A DNA stretch of 64,000 bases from assembly GCF_022179125.1 (NCBI RefSeq), contig NZ_BPQG01000030.1, positions 62,001 to 126,000 on the forward strand, in the 5' to 3' direction. This DNA comes from Methylobacterium cerastii (GTDB lineage Bacteria; Pseudomonadota; Alphaproteobacteria; Rhizobiales; Beijerinckiaceae). The stretch's first letter is position 1. The number at the start of each line of letters is the position of its first letter. The position numbers were made by a program, and so were the translations under genes. The notes beneath the pieces were generated by a model that ran no database searches, was not told where the DNA came from, and was given only the letters and a program-made list of their open reading frames with translations. Below are positions 39,107 through 49,700 of the stretch, in pieces.

Positions 39107-40183
39107 GTGCCTCACAGCTCCGTCACCTCCGCCATCGAAGCCTTCGCCCGCGGCGAGATCGTCGTCGTCACCGACGACGACGACCGCGAGAACGAGGGCG
39201 ACCTCGTCGTCGCCGCGATCCATTGCACGCCGGAGAAGATGGCGTTCATCGTCCGCAACACCTGCGGCATCGTCTGCGCGCCGGTGACGACCTCGGAGGC
39301 GCGACGCCTCAACCTCGCGCCGATGGTCGCCTCGAACGACGCGCCGCTCGGCACCGCCTTCACCGTCACGGTGGACGTGAAGCACGGGCTCACCACCGGC
39401 ATCTCGGCCGAGCAGCGCTGCAACACCGTGCGGGCGCTGGCCAACGGCAACATGGGCGCCGACGACTTCGTCCGCCCCGGCCACGTCTTCCCGCTGATCG
39501 CGCGGGACGGCGGCGTGCTGATGCGCTCCGGGCATACGGAGGCCGCGGTCGACCTGTGCAAGCTCGCCGACCTGCCCCCCGTCGGCGTCATCTGCGAACT
39601 CGCCAACGACGACGGCACGGTGATGAAGGGGCCGCAGATCACGGCCTTCGCCGAGGCGCACAATCTCGCCCGGGTGTCGGTGGCCGACCTGATCGCCTAC
39701 CGCCAGGCGCGCGACCGGCTGGTCGAGCGGGTCGGGCACTTCCCGGTCCAGACCGAATTTGGGCCGATGACCGGCTACGCCTACACGACGCCGTTCGAGG
39801 CGATCCAGCAATTCGCCTTCGTCCACGGCGAGATCGGCGACGGCCGTGACGTGCTGGTCCGGCTGCACCGCTCGGACGTCGTCGCCGACGTTATCGAGGG
39901 CGGCCGCCAGATCGAGACGGTGATGCGCCGCTTCGCGAAAGAAGGACGCGGCATCCTCGTCTACCTGCGCGACGGCACCGCCGGCGTGCCGCTCAACCGC
40001 GTCGCCGACGAGGGCACCGAGGCGCAGCGCGTGCGCCAGTGGCGCGAGGTGGGCCTGGGCGCCCAGATCCTGCGCGACCTCGGCGTGGTCTCGTTCCGCA
40101 ACCTCTCGACCTCGTCGCGGGCCTATGTCGGCCTGTCCGGCTTCGGCATCGAGATGCTCGGCGACGAGCCGCTGGAAGGCTAA
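39107..40183 (+). CDS. ribB: 3,4-dihydroxy-2-butanone 4-phosphate synthase with degenerate GCHII-like domain
   Basis: 358 residues from GTG 39107. The RibB domain (residues 1-205) has the acidic loop VVTDDDDRENEGDLV, RPGHVFPL and SGHTEAAVDL; it converts ribulose 5-phosphate to DHBP for riboflavin synthesis. The C-terminal part (FPVQTEFGPMTGYAYTT..., residues about 212-358) is shaped like RibA/GTP cyclohydrolase II but lacks its three zinc cysteines and the RxHSEC motif (VRLHRSD instead), so GTP cyclohydrolase activity is not expected. No FMN riboswitch-like leader fits in the short 57-base gap upstream. Confidence 0.9.
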   Translation: MPHSSVTSAIEAFARGEIVVVTDDDDRENEGDLVVAAIHCTPEKMAFIVRNTCGIVCAPVTTSEARRLNLAPMVASNDAPLGTAFTVTVDVKHGLTTGISAEQRCNTVRALANGNMGADDFVRPGHVFPLIARDGGVLMRSGHTEAAVDLCKLADLPPVGVICELANDDGTVMKGPQITAFAEAHNLARVSVADLIAYRQARDRLVERVGHFPVQTEFGPMTGYAYTTPFEAIQQFAFVHGEIGDGRDVLVRLHRSDVVADVIEGGRQIETVMRRFAKEGRGILVYLRDGTAGVPLNRVADEGTEAQRVRQWREVGLGAQILRDLGVVSFRNLSTSSRAYVGLSGFGIEMLGDEPLEG

Positions 40184-40198
40184 CGGGCTTTTGTCCGG

Positions 40199-43100
40199 CT
40201 ACGCCCGCACGAACCGGCCGTAGCGCAACGCCAGCGCCGGCAGGATCGCGAGGTTCAGCACCGTCGAGGTGACGAGCCCGCCCAGGATGACGATCGCCAT
40301 CGGTCCCTCGATCTCGCGCCCCGGCTCGCCGGCGCCGAGCGCCAGGGGCAGCAGACCGAGGCCGGTGACCAGCGATGTCATCAGGATCGGCACCAGCCGG
40401 TCCCCCGCCCCCTCCGAGGCGGTCGCGGCGTCCCAGCTGCGGCCCTCGCGGGCGACCATATGCTCGTAATGGGCGATCAGCATGATCGCGTTGCGCAGCG
40501 AGATCCCGAACAGCGTCACGAAGCCGACGATCGAGCCGAGCGAGATCACCGCCCCGGTCGCCGCAACCGCGAGCACGCCGCCGACGAAGGCGAAGGGCAG
40601 GTTGACCAGCACCAGGAGGAGGTTACGCACCGAGCCGGTGACCACCGCGAGCAGCAGCACGATGCCGAGGCCGGCCAGCGCCGAATAGGTCAGCAGGTCG
40701 GCGCGCGCCCGCGCCTGCGTCTCGGCGGCGCCCTCGAACGCAACGTAGACGCCCGGCGGCAGGGCGACCTCCTTGGCGACCTTGCGCTTGGCCGCCTCGA
40801 CGAAGGAGGCCACGTCGCGCCCCGTCACGTTGGCGGTCACCGCCTGCACCCGCTGCGCGCCCGCGTGCTGGACCTGGTAGCGTCCCGCGGTCTCGTACAC
40901 GTCGGCGACCTGGGCCAGTCGGATGTAGCTGCCGCTCGGGGTCCGCAGCGGCAGGTCGCCGAGGCGGGTGAGGTGCGCCCGTGTCGCCCGGTCGAGGATG
41001 ACGATGACGTTGAAGACGGCGTTGCCCTCGTAGGCTTGGCCGACCACGTCGCCCTGGTAGGCGGTGCGGACGATCTCCAACACCTCGATCGCGTCGAGGC
41101 CCCAGTGGCGCAGGTCGTTCCGGCGTAGGGACACGGTGATCTGCGGCAGGCCGGCGGGCGATTGCTGCTGCACGTCGGCCGCGCCCCGCACCTCGGCGAG
41201 CTCGCGGGCGACGTCGCGGGCCGCCGCCTCGATCCGGTCGAGGTCGGCGCCGAACACGTTGATCACCACCGGCGCGGTGTAGCCCGAGACCGTCTCCTCG
41301 ATGCGTTCGGTCAGGAAGGTCTTGAGCGAGAACGCGGCGCCGGGCGTGCCCGCCATCAGCGCGCGGATGCCGGCCTCGCTCCGCCCCTGCGCCGCGCCGT
41401 CGAGGCCGGGCTCGAGGTCGATGTGGATCTCGCTGTAATGTGTGCCGGCCGTGTCCTGCCCGGCCTCGGCCCGGCCGACCTGCTGCGCCACGGCCCGCAC
41501 CCCCGGCACCGCCTTGAGGCCGGCGGTGATGCGGGTGCCGAGCCGCAGCGATTCCTGCAGCGAGGTGCCAGGGGCGGCCGCCATGTGCAGGATCAGGTGG
41601 CCCTCCTTGAGGTCGGGCAGGAAGGTGCCGCCGAAATAGGGCAGGGCGGCAGCCCCCCCGAGGGTCAGCAGCAGGGCGGCCGTCGCAGCCCAGCCGAAGC
41701 GCCGCTCGACGCCGCCGAGCACCCGGACGTAGGCGGCGCGCGAGGCCCGCATCACCGGCGGGTCGCGCGCCGGCAGATCCCTGCGGGCGACGAGCGCCAT
41801 GGCGAGCGCCGGCGTGACGGTGAGCGCCACCGCGAGCGAGGCCACCACGGCCAGGATGTAGGCGAGCGCCAGCGGGCCGAACAGGCGCCCGGCGACGCCG
41901 GTGAGCGCCAGCACCGGCAAAAACACCAGAAGCACCGCGAAGGTGGCGTAGGCCACCGCGCTTCGCACCTCCAGGATCGCGTCGCGCACCACCCGCGCGA
42001 CCGGCAGCGGCGCGAGCAGACGCCGGTTCTCGCGCAGGCGCCGCACGGCGTTCTCGATGCCGATCACCGCGTCGTCCACCACCTCGCCGATGGCGATGGC
42101 GAGCCCCCCCAGCGTCATCGTGTTGAGGCTCTCGCCCATCGCCCCGAGCACCAGCACGGCGGCGAGCAGCGAGAGCGGGATCGCGACCGCGCTGATCACC
42201 GCGGTGCGCCAGTCGAACAGGAACACGAACAGCACCACGACGACCAGGATGCCGCCGAGCGCCAGCGCCTGCAGCACGTTGCCGTTGGCCTGGGCGATGA
42301 AGTTCGCCGGGCGGAACAGGTCGCCGCGCAGCACGATGCCGTCGCGCTCCAGCCCAGGGCGAAGCTCGTCGAGCGCCGCGTCGACGCGGCGCGTCGCCTC
42401 CAAGGTGTTGGCGCCGATCTGCGCGCCGACCATCAGGAGGATGCCGGGGCGGCCGTCGACCAGGGCCGCGCTGATCGGCGGCTCGGGGGCGGCGACCACG
42501 GTGGCGACGTCGCCGAGCACCACGCTGGCGCCGCCCTCGTTGACGAGCACCGTGCGGGCGATCTCGTCCGGCGTCAGCGACTGGCCTTCCGTCTGCAGGG
42601 CGATGCGCTGGTTGGCCGTGTCGACGAAGCCGGCGCCGCGCACACCCGTCGCCTTGCGCGCGGCGACCAGCACGTCGTTCAGGCCGAGGCGGAAGCGGAT
42701 CAGGTCGTGCGGCCGCACCTCGACCTGGAACGCGCGCACAGCGCCGCCGTAGACCGAAACCTGCGCGATGCCGGGCACCGCGAGCAGCCGCAGGCGCACC
42801 CGCCAGTCGGCGATGGTGCGCAGGTCGAGGGCGGACCGCTTCTCCGAGGTCAGCCCGACGAGGACGACGGTGCTGGTCGAGGAGGTGAGCGCGGTCATCG
42901 CCGGCGGCAGCACGCCCTGCGGCAAGCGCCCGGCAAGGCTCGCCAGCCGCTCGGTAACGAGCTGGCGCACCCGGTAGATGCTGCTGCCCGCCGTGAAGGT
43001 GGCGGTGATGACCGACAGGCCCTGGATCGAGCTCGACCGCAAAGTGGCGAGGCCGGGAAGCCCGTTGACCGCGACCTCGACGGTCTGCGTCACCAAGACC

Positions 43101-43327
43101 TCGACCTGTTCCGGGTTGAGCCCCGGCGCCTCGGTCTGGATCACCACCGAGGGCGGCGCGAATTCGGGGAAGACGTCGTACTTGGCCTGGCCGAGGCTGG
43201 CGGTGCCGTAGACCAGGAGCGCCAGGGCCAAGGCCACGACGATTCCGGGGAAGCGGATCGCGAAAGCGACCAGGGCGGCCTGCGGACCGACGGGATCGGA
43301 GGCGGGGGCGTCGGTGTCGGGCGGCAT
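40199..43327 (-). CDS. RND efflux pump, heavy-metal (CusA/CzcA) type
   Basis: 1042 residues with the standard 12-TM RND layout. The N-terminus has VYGTASLGQAKYDVFPEFAPPSVVIQTEAPGLNPEQVEVLVTQ, typical of the HME group. TM4 carries GEVVDDAVIGIEN, whose acidic residues drive proton relay, and RRLRENR follows. Large periplasmic docking and pore domains lie between TM1-2 and TM7-8. Its adaptor is encoded 4 nt upstream in the same operon. No outer-membrane factor is present nearby. Substrate (Cu/Ag/Co/Zn or organic) cannot be told from sequence. Confidence 0.9.
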   Translation of the reverse strand: MPPDTDAPASDPVGPQAALVAFAIRFPGIVVALALALLVYGTASLGQAKYDVFPEFAPPSVVIQTEAPGLNPEQVEVLVTQTVEVAVNGLPGLATLRSSSIQGLSVITATFTAGSSIYRVRQLVTERLASLAGRLPQGVLPPAMTALTSSTSTVVLVGLTSEKRSALDLRTIADWRVRLRLLAVPGIAQVSVYGGAVRAFQVEVRPHDLIRFRLGLNDVLVAARKATGVRGAGFVDTANQRIALQTEGQSLTPDEIARTVLVNEGGASVVLGDVATVVAAPEPPISAALVDGRPGILLMVGAQIGANTLEATRRVDAALDELRPGLERDGIVLRGDLFRPANFIAQANGNVLQALALGGILVVVVLFVFLFDWRTAVISAVAIPLSLLAAVLVLGAMGESLNTMTLGGLAIAIGEVVDDAVIGIENAVRRLRENRRLLAPLPVARVVRDAILEVRSAVAYATFAVLLVFLPVLALTGVAGRLFGPLALAYILAVVASLAVALTVTPALAMALVARRDLPARDPPVMRASRAAYVRVLGGVERRFGWAATAALLLTLGGAAALPYFGGTFLPDLKEGHLILHMAAAPGTSLQESLRLGTRITAGLKAVPGVRAVAQQVGRAEAGQDTAGTHYSEIHIDLEPGLDGAAQGRSEAGIRALMAGTPGAAFSLKTFLTERIEETVSGYTAPVVINVFGADLDRIEAAARDVARELAEVRGAADVQQQSPAGLPQITVSLRRNDLRHWGLDAIEVLEIVRTAYQGDVVGQAYEGNAVFNVIVILDRATRAHLTRLGDLPLRTPSGSYIRLAQVADVYETAGRYQVQHAGAQRVQAVTANVTGRDVASFVEAAKRKVAKEVALPPGVYVAFEGAAETQARARADLLTYSALAGLGIVLLLAVVTGSVRNLLLVLVNLPFAFVGGVLAVAATGAVISLGSIVGFVTLFGISLRNAIMLIAHYEHMVAREGRSWDAATASEGAGDRLVPILMTSLVTGLGLLPLALGAGEPGREIEGPMAIVILGGLVTSTVLNLAILPALALRYGRFVRA

Positions 43328-43331
43328 CGGC

Positions 43332-44468
43332 TCAGTCGTCGTCCGCGCCGCCGGAGGCCTGCGCCTGGGCCTTCATCTCCTCCGAGAGAAGGGCCTGCGC
43401 CCCGCGCAGCACGATCTCGGTCTCGTTCGTGAGGTCGGCGACGACGAAGCCGTCGCCGGAGAGCGCCGGGTCGGCGCCGAGCGCGTGGCGGGCGAACCCG
43501 GCCTCGCCGACCGCGCGGTAGAACCAAGCCCCACCCTGCCAGTGCACCACCGCCTCCTCCGGCACCAGCACGCCGACGGCAGCCCGCGACGCGGTGATGA
43601 AGGCCAGCGTGCTCATGCCTGGCAGGAGCCCGCTGTCGCCGGACACGGTGTAGAACGCGCTCAAGCCCTGGATGCGCTGGTCGGTGCGGGTCGCGGCCGA
43701 GACGAAACGCAGGGGCACGCGCTCGCTCTGCGGGGGCACCTCGGCGAAGGCCGCGCCGGGCGGGCCCTTCAGTGCCTCCCCCGGCGGCAACGTCACCTGA
43801 ACCAGGAAGTCGGCGCGCTCGATCAGTCGGGTCACGAGGCCAGAGCGCTCGACGATGCCGCGGCCGATCACCGGGCCCCATTCCTGCTGCGCGGTGGCAC
43901 TCAGCGTCCGCACCTGCGACTGCGCGGCGGCGAGCGCCGCCTGGTCGGTCTGGAACGTGCCCTCGGTGGTCTCGATCTGCACCTGCGTGGCGTAGGCCCC
44001 GAGCGACTTGGCGCGCTGGAACGCGGCGCGCGAGACCTCGACCCGCGCCTGCGCCGTCTGCAGCTGCGCCGTCGCGGTGGCATAAGAGTTCGTCAGCTCG
44101 GTCACCCGCGCGAGGTCGAGGACGCTGCCGTAGGCCTGGATCTCGATCGGATGCGATTCGGATGGGCGCCGGGCGGTCTCGAGCCCGATGCGGGCGCGCT
44201 CCTCCGGCGTCAGCACCACGACGACGCGCCCGCCCTCGATCGCGGTGCGCTGGGCCGCCGGAAGGTGCGGCGGCCGCGGCGCGACGGGCGCGCGCTGCGC
44301 CTCGACGCCGACGATCCGCGAGGCCGCCCGCCGGATCTCGTCGCCGGCCAGGAGGGCCGCGACGCCCAAGGCCGCCAGCCCGATCGCCCCACCCCAGATC
44401 CAACCGGAGGTCCGCCGCTGCCGCACCCGATCCATCCCCCCGAACACGCGGCTATCCTGCCGCCTCAC
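43332..44468 (-). CDS. efflux RND periplasmic adaptor subunit
   Basis: 378 residues; start could also be the internal Met at 44435. One N-terminal TM/anchor (WIWGGAIGLAALGVAALLAG, residues 23-42), no lipobox, then a coiled-coil hairpin (TELTNSYATATAQLQTAQARVEVSRAAFQRAKSLG) and beta-barrel regions (RTDQRIQGLSAFYTVSGDSGLLPGM). This is the HlyD/MFP adaptor that links the pump to an outer-membrane channel. No CusB-type Met triad is visible, so copper specificity is not supported. Operon with the RND gene. Confidence 0.85.
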   Translation of the reverse strand: MRRQDSRVFGGMDRVRQRRTSGWIWGGAIGLAALGVAALLAGDEIRRAASRIVGVEAQRAPVAPRPPHLPAAQRTAIEGGRVVVVLTPEERARIGLETARRPSESHPIEIQAYGSVLDLARVTELTNSYATATAQLQTAQARVEVSRAAFQRAKSLGAYATQVQIETTEGTFQTDQAALAAAQSQVRTLSATAQQEWGPVIGRGIVERSGLVTRLIERADFLVQVTLPPGEALKGPPGAAFAEVPPQSERVPLRFVSAATRTDQRIQGLSAFYTVSGDSGLLPGMSTLAFITASRAAVGVLVPEEAVVHWQGGAWFYRAVGEAGFARHALGADPALSGDGFVVADLTNETEIVLRGAQALLSEEMKAQAQASGGADDD

Positions 44469-44550
44469 CTTGAGGATGGCATTACCACACGATCCCGGTT
44501 TCGATTGCCGAATTGTCCCGAATTTCGCGCGATGTTTCTGCCGCTCTCCC

Positions 44551-45483
44551 TCAACGCCCCATCAGGGCGTCGACATGCGCGGAGACCGAGCGGCCGAGGC
44601 CGTCGAGGCTGTAGCCGCCCTCCAGCATCGAGACGAGGCGGCCGCCGGCATGGCGGTCGGCGACCTCCATCAGCTTGCGCGTGGCCCAGCCGAAGTCGGC
44701 TTCGGTCAGGCGGAGGTTGGCCAGCGGGTCGAGGTGGTGGGCGTCGAAGCCCGCCGACAGGATGATCACGTCGGGGGCGAAAGCCTCGACGCGTGCGAGG
44801 ATGCCGGCCTCGAAAGCCTCGCGGAAGATCGCCCCGTCGTCGCCCGGGCGCAGGGGCACGTTGACGATGGTATCCTTCGCGCCGCGCTCGGAGGCGGCGC
44901 CGGTGCCGGGAAACAGCGGCATCTGGTGGGTCGAGGCGTACATCACGTCGGCGTCGTCCCAGAAGATGTCCTGCGAGCCGTTGCCGTGGTGCACGTCCCA
45001 GTCGACCAGCGCGACGCGGCTCGCACCCTTGGCGCGCGCATGGCGCGCGGCGATGGCGGCGTGGTTGAACAGGCAGAAGCCCATCGCGCGGGTGCGCTCG
45101 GCGTGGTGGCCGGGCGGGCGCATGGCGACGAAGGCGTTGCTGCACTCGCGCCCCATCACCGCGTCGACCGCGAGGATGCCGCCGCCGACGGCGCGCAGCG
45201 TCGCCTCCAGGCTGCCCGGCGACATCAGCGTATCCGAATCGATCGCGACCATCCCCTCCTTCGGGGCGGCGGCGACGATGGCCTCGACGTACTCGGCCGG
45301 GTGGGCGAGCGTTGCGACCGAGGCCTCGGCCTGGGACGCCATGGTGCGCACGAGGCCGGCGAACCGCTCGTTCTCCAGCACGCGCTCGATCGCGCGGATG
45401 CGGTCGGGCCGCTCGGGATGTCCCTCGGGCACGGCGTGGTCGAGGGCCGCCGGGTGGCTCACGTACAGGGTCGTCACGATCAT
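44551..45483 (-). CDS. histone deacetylase-like amidohydrolase
   Basis: 310 residues, class II HDAC/acetylpolyamine amidohydrolase fold. Active-site segments: RPPGHHAERTRAMGFCLFNHAAIAA, VALVDWDVHHGNGSQDIFW (Zn2+ ligands Asp and His), ILSAGFDAHHLDPLANL (third ligand Asp). Bacterial members remove acetyl groups from polyamines, acetoin-related compounds or proteins. ATG at 45483. Alone between the pump operon and a divergent L,D-transpeptidase gene. Confidence 0.9.
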   Translation of the reverse strand: MIVTTLYVSHPAALDHAVPEGHPERPDRIRAIERVLENERFAGLVRTMASQAEASVATLAHPAEYVEAIVAAAPKEGMVAIDSDTLMSPGSLEATLRAVGGGILAVDAVMGRECSNAFVAMRPPGHHAERTRAMGFCLFNHAAIAARHARAKGASRVALVDWDVHHGNGSQDIFWDDADVMYASTHQMPLFPGTGAASERGAKDTIVNVPLRPGDDGAIFREAFEAGILARVEAFAPDVIILSAGFDAHHLDPLANLRLTEADFGWATRKLMEVADRHAGGRLVSMLEGGYSLDGLGRSVSAHVDALMGR

Positions 45484-45665
45484 CCCTCCGGCTCGCGCAC
45501 GCCGTCGCGCCGCGGACGCAGCTGTCGCAACCGGGCAACAGCCTTTGGCATTGTGCCCGCGGGCAACGCAGGAGGCTACGCCGAAGTGCCACCTGCGCCT
45601 ATGCTCCGATCAGTTTCCGTCAACTCTGGTTCGAACGGCGGAGACGTGCTCGAGAGACGTCCGAC

Positions 45666-46244
45666 ATGCGCTTCGCCCCGATCATCGCGTGTGCCGTGCT
45701 GCTTTCGGGTTGCAACTTCAAGGCGGTGCCCGATCCGACCCTGTCGGCGCGGGACACCGCCTTCATGGCTTTGGTGCCGGACGCCGAGTTCGATCCGCAC
45801 TTCGCCCGCTACCAAGTGACCGATCCGACGAAGGAGCGGCCCGGCACCATCGTGATCGAGACGATGGAGCGGCAGCTCTACCTCGTGCTGCCCGACGGCA
45901 AGGCGATGCGCTACGGCGTCACCGTGGGCGACGAAGCCTACGGCTGGAAGGGCACCGCCACGGTCGACCGCAAGGCGGAGTGGCCGGCCTGGAACCCGCC
46001 GGCCGAGATGGTCAAGCGCTGGCCGCACGTGCACCCGATGCAGGGCGGCCCCGGCAACCCCCTCGGCGCCCGCGCCCTCTACCTCTCCGACAAGGGGCGC
46101 GACACGCTCTACCGCATTCACGGCACCAACGAGCCGGAGAAGATCGGCCAGGCCGCCTCGTCCGGCTGCATCCGCATGCGCAACATCGACGTGGTCGACC
46201 TGTTCAACCGCGTACCGGTGGGTGCGACGGTGATCGTGCGCTGA
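45666..46244 (+). CDS. L,D-transpeptidase lipoprotein (YkuD domain)
   Basis: 192 residues. Lipoprotein signal MRFAPIIACAVLLSGC with a clean lipobox LSGC (Cys16). The YkuD domain runs from TIVIETMERQLYLVLPDGKAMRYGVTVG to the end, with the catalytic His in IHGTNEP and Cys in SSGCIRMRN. It makes 3-3 crosslinks in peptidoglycan or attaches proteins to it, in the periplasm. A palindromic repeat follows its stop. Confidence 0.92.
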   Translation: MRFAPIIACAVLLSGCNFKAVPDPTLSARDTAFMALVPDAEFDPHFARYQVTDPTKERPGTIVIETMERQLYLVLPDGKAMRYGVTVGDEAYGWKGTATVDRKAEWPAWNPPAEMVKRWPHVHPMQGGPGNPLGARALYLSDKGRDTLYRIHGTNEPEKIGQAASSGCIRMRNIDVVDLFNRVPVGATVIVR

Positions 46245-46273
46245 CGCGTGACCCTCGAGCAGTCTCCTCGCAT

Positions 46274-46382
46274 CATTCCCGGGCTGCGAAGCTGCGAGCG
46301 GAATTCAGAACCGCTGACGCCAGCCAGATCCGACGCCGTCGGCGGTTCTGGATTCCGGGCTCGCCTGCGGCGCCCCGGAATG
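46274..46382. repeat. large palindromic intergenic element (REP-like)
   Basis: Inner arms 46300-46318 and 46338-46356 match in 17 of 19 positions as reverse complements (GGAATTCAGAACCGCTGAC type). Outer arms beginning CATTCCCGGG and ending CCCCGGAATG also pair, giving a near-palindrome of about 109 bases with a 19-base centre. The motif of a CCGGAAT/ATTCCGG palindrome with CCAGAA segments is familiar from dispersed intergenic repeats of Rhizobiales genomes. It lies just after the L,D-transpeptidase gene and could fold in its mRNA 3' end. Confidence 0.7.
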
Positions 46383-46521
46383 ACGGAGCGAGCGGTCAGC
46401 GAATGGCGCTCCATCCACGCTCATAGAGAGCGGGCAGCCGTCGTCCGGTCTCGGTCGAAGCCGACATTCCGCCCGAAAAAAGCAAGATTCCCGAAACGCT
46501 CATTCGTGAGCACGCTTTAAC

Positions 46522-46537
46522 CTGAACGCCGGTTCAG
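46522..46537. promoter_or_regulatory. perfect inverted repeat upstream of hypothetical gene
   Basis: CTGAAC and GTTCAG flank a 4-base GCCG centre, within an AT-richer context (TTTAA before, ATTT after), about 100 bases before the next gene. It could be an operator. The half-sites are inverted and only 4 bases apart, so it is not an alphaproteobacterial LexA box. Confidence 0.35.
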
Positions 46538-46633
46538 ATTTGGCCGTTAACTTCTCAAGACGATCTGCCTCGTACAGTCCAATACATACGAGGACAGGCG
46601 GCGACCGAACAAAGGTCGCAGGAGAATTCGGTC

Positions 46634-47077
46634 ATGATCAACGTTTCTCTTCAAGACTTCTGCAACCATGCCGTCGCCGAGGGCCGCATCACACCGGCCG
46701 ACGTGAAGGCCCTGCTGCGCGACGTGCTGCCGGACGGGATCGCCCATCGCGACGAGGCCGACATACTGATCGCCCTGGAGCGGGCGGTGCCCGACGCGGA
46801 CACGGCCTTCGCCGACGCGCTGGTCGCCCTGGTCGTCGATTTCGCGGTCTGGGGCGAGCGTCCCTCGGGCTACGTAGACCGCGCCGTCGCCGCCTGGCTC
46901 TCCGCGTCGCTCGCCGGCCATACCGGCCCGACGCCGGCCGGCGCGCGCATCGCCGTCGAGATCGTCCGCGAGGCGGAGGGCAGCGCCGAGGCGCTGATGG
47001 CGTTCGCGCTGGACGCCAACCGCTGGACCCGCGAGCCGGCCAAGGCCGACCGGCCGCGCTTCGCCCGCGCGGCGTGA
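46634..47077 (+). CDS. conserved-looking hypothetical protein
   Basis: 147 residues, all-helical and acidic, no signal or TM segment. Opens MINVSLQDFCNHAVAEGRITPADVKALLRDVLPDG; the middle (ADILIALERAVPDADTAFADALVALVVDFAVWGERPSGYVD) looks like paired helices, loosely reminiscent of TerB-like helical domains, but I do not recognise the family. ATG with an AGGAGA ribosome site 9 bases upstream. It has its own intergenic control region and precedes pccA by 188 nt. Confidence 0.6.
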   Translation: MINVSLQDFCNHAVAEGRITPADVKALLRDVLPDGIAHRDEADILIALERAVPDADTAFADALVALVVDFAVWGERPSGYVDRAVAAWLSASLAGHTGPTPAGARIAVEIVREAEGSAEALMAFALDANRWTREPAKADRPRFARAA

Positions 47078-47265
47078 ACTTGCTGCGGGCGCTTACAGCC
47101 TGACCTTGCAGCTTGAACCGGAGCCAAAAACTTTTCACCGCCGGGGCCGCGCCCTCGGCCTCCGGCACAGCTTCCGTCGCCTCGTGATCTGCTTTAACGG
47201 GAACGTTCTGTCCGGCTCACGCCAAGCCGGCTCCTGAAGACGACCTGATTCGAGCGCGCCAAAAG

Positions 47266-49284
<2,019 letters not shown>

Positions 49285-49313
49285 TCGCCCCAGCATCCTG
49301 AGGCCGGCGCGGA

Positions 49314-49544
49314 ATGAGCCTGATCCACAACGAGCAGACCAAACTGCTCGCCACCGGGCTCAACACCATCGCCGCGGCGTTCATCATCATCGGCGTCGTC
49401 ACGCCGGTGACGGCTGTCAGCTTCGGTATCGCGAATGCTCCGAAACCGACCGGCGTCACCGTGTTCTTCGCGGCCGTCTGGCTTTGCACCGGTTTCGGCA
49501 TACATTGGATCGCAAGACGCGTTCTACGGAGCCTCAAACCATGA
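49314..49544 (+). CDS. small membrane protein (76 aa) after pccA
   Basis: 76 residues: a polar N-terminus (MSLIHNEQTK), TM1 (LNTIAAAFIIIGVVTPVTAVSFG), a short Pro/Lys loop, TM2 (VTVFFAAVWLCTGFGIHWIA) and a basic C-terminus (RRVLRSLKP), suggesting both ends on the cytoplasmic side. Starts 30 nt after pccA, and its stop overlaps the next ATG (ATGA). Not recognised as a named family. Confidence 0.62.
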   Translation: MSLIHNEQTKLLATGLNTIAAAFIIIGVVTPVTAVSFGIANAPKPTGVTVFFAAVWLCTGFGIHWIARRVLRSLKP

Positions 49545-49663
49545 ACTCCGGCGAGATTTTCGTGATTTTCGTGATTCCGGCCACCATGCTGATGGTGGCC
49601 TACCTCGCGATGCGTGCCAACGAATGGGCTATCCGCCGCGACGACCAGAAATCCGGCAAGTAG
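49541..49663 (+). CDS. very small membrane protein (40 aa)
   Basis: 40 residues: one TM helix (EIFVIFVIPATMLMVAYLAMRA) followed by a charged tail NEWAIRRDDQKSGK. ATG at 49541 overlaps the stop of the preceding 76-residue membrane protein by 4 nt, the strongest argument that it is real. It is below usual gene-calling limits. It may form a complex with its neighbour; function unknown. Confidence 0.5.
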   Translation: MNSGEIFVIFVIPATMLMVAYLAMRANEWAIRRDDQKSGK

Positions 49664-49700
49664 CCAGTCGTCCATTTTCCGGTCGGGGGCCGGAATAGGA

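Larger units (their letters stand above)
46245..46633. other. 389-base intergenic region with palindromic repeat
   Basis: No gene is supported. It contains a large two-armed palindromic element (46274-46382), an AT-richer stretch with AAAAAAG near 46480, a perfect dyad (46522-46537), and a good AGGAG ribosome site before the next ATG. Confidence 0.6.

Noticed and set aside
45554-45565. Perfect palindrome TGCCCGCGGGCA between the HDAC-like and L,D-transpeptidase genes
   Set aside because: A GC-only 12-base palindrome is easily found by chance at this base composition; no promoter context supports it.
47197-47230. TTTAACGGGAACGTTC upstream of pccA as a CtrA or LexA site
   Set aside because: Neither half-site spacing (TTAA-N7-TTAA or GTTC-N7-GTTC) is met.
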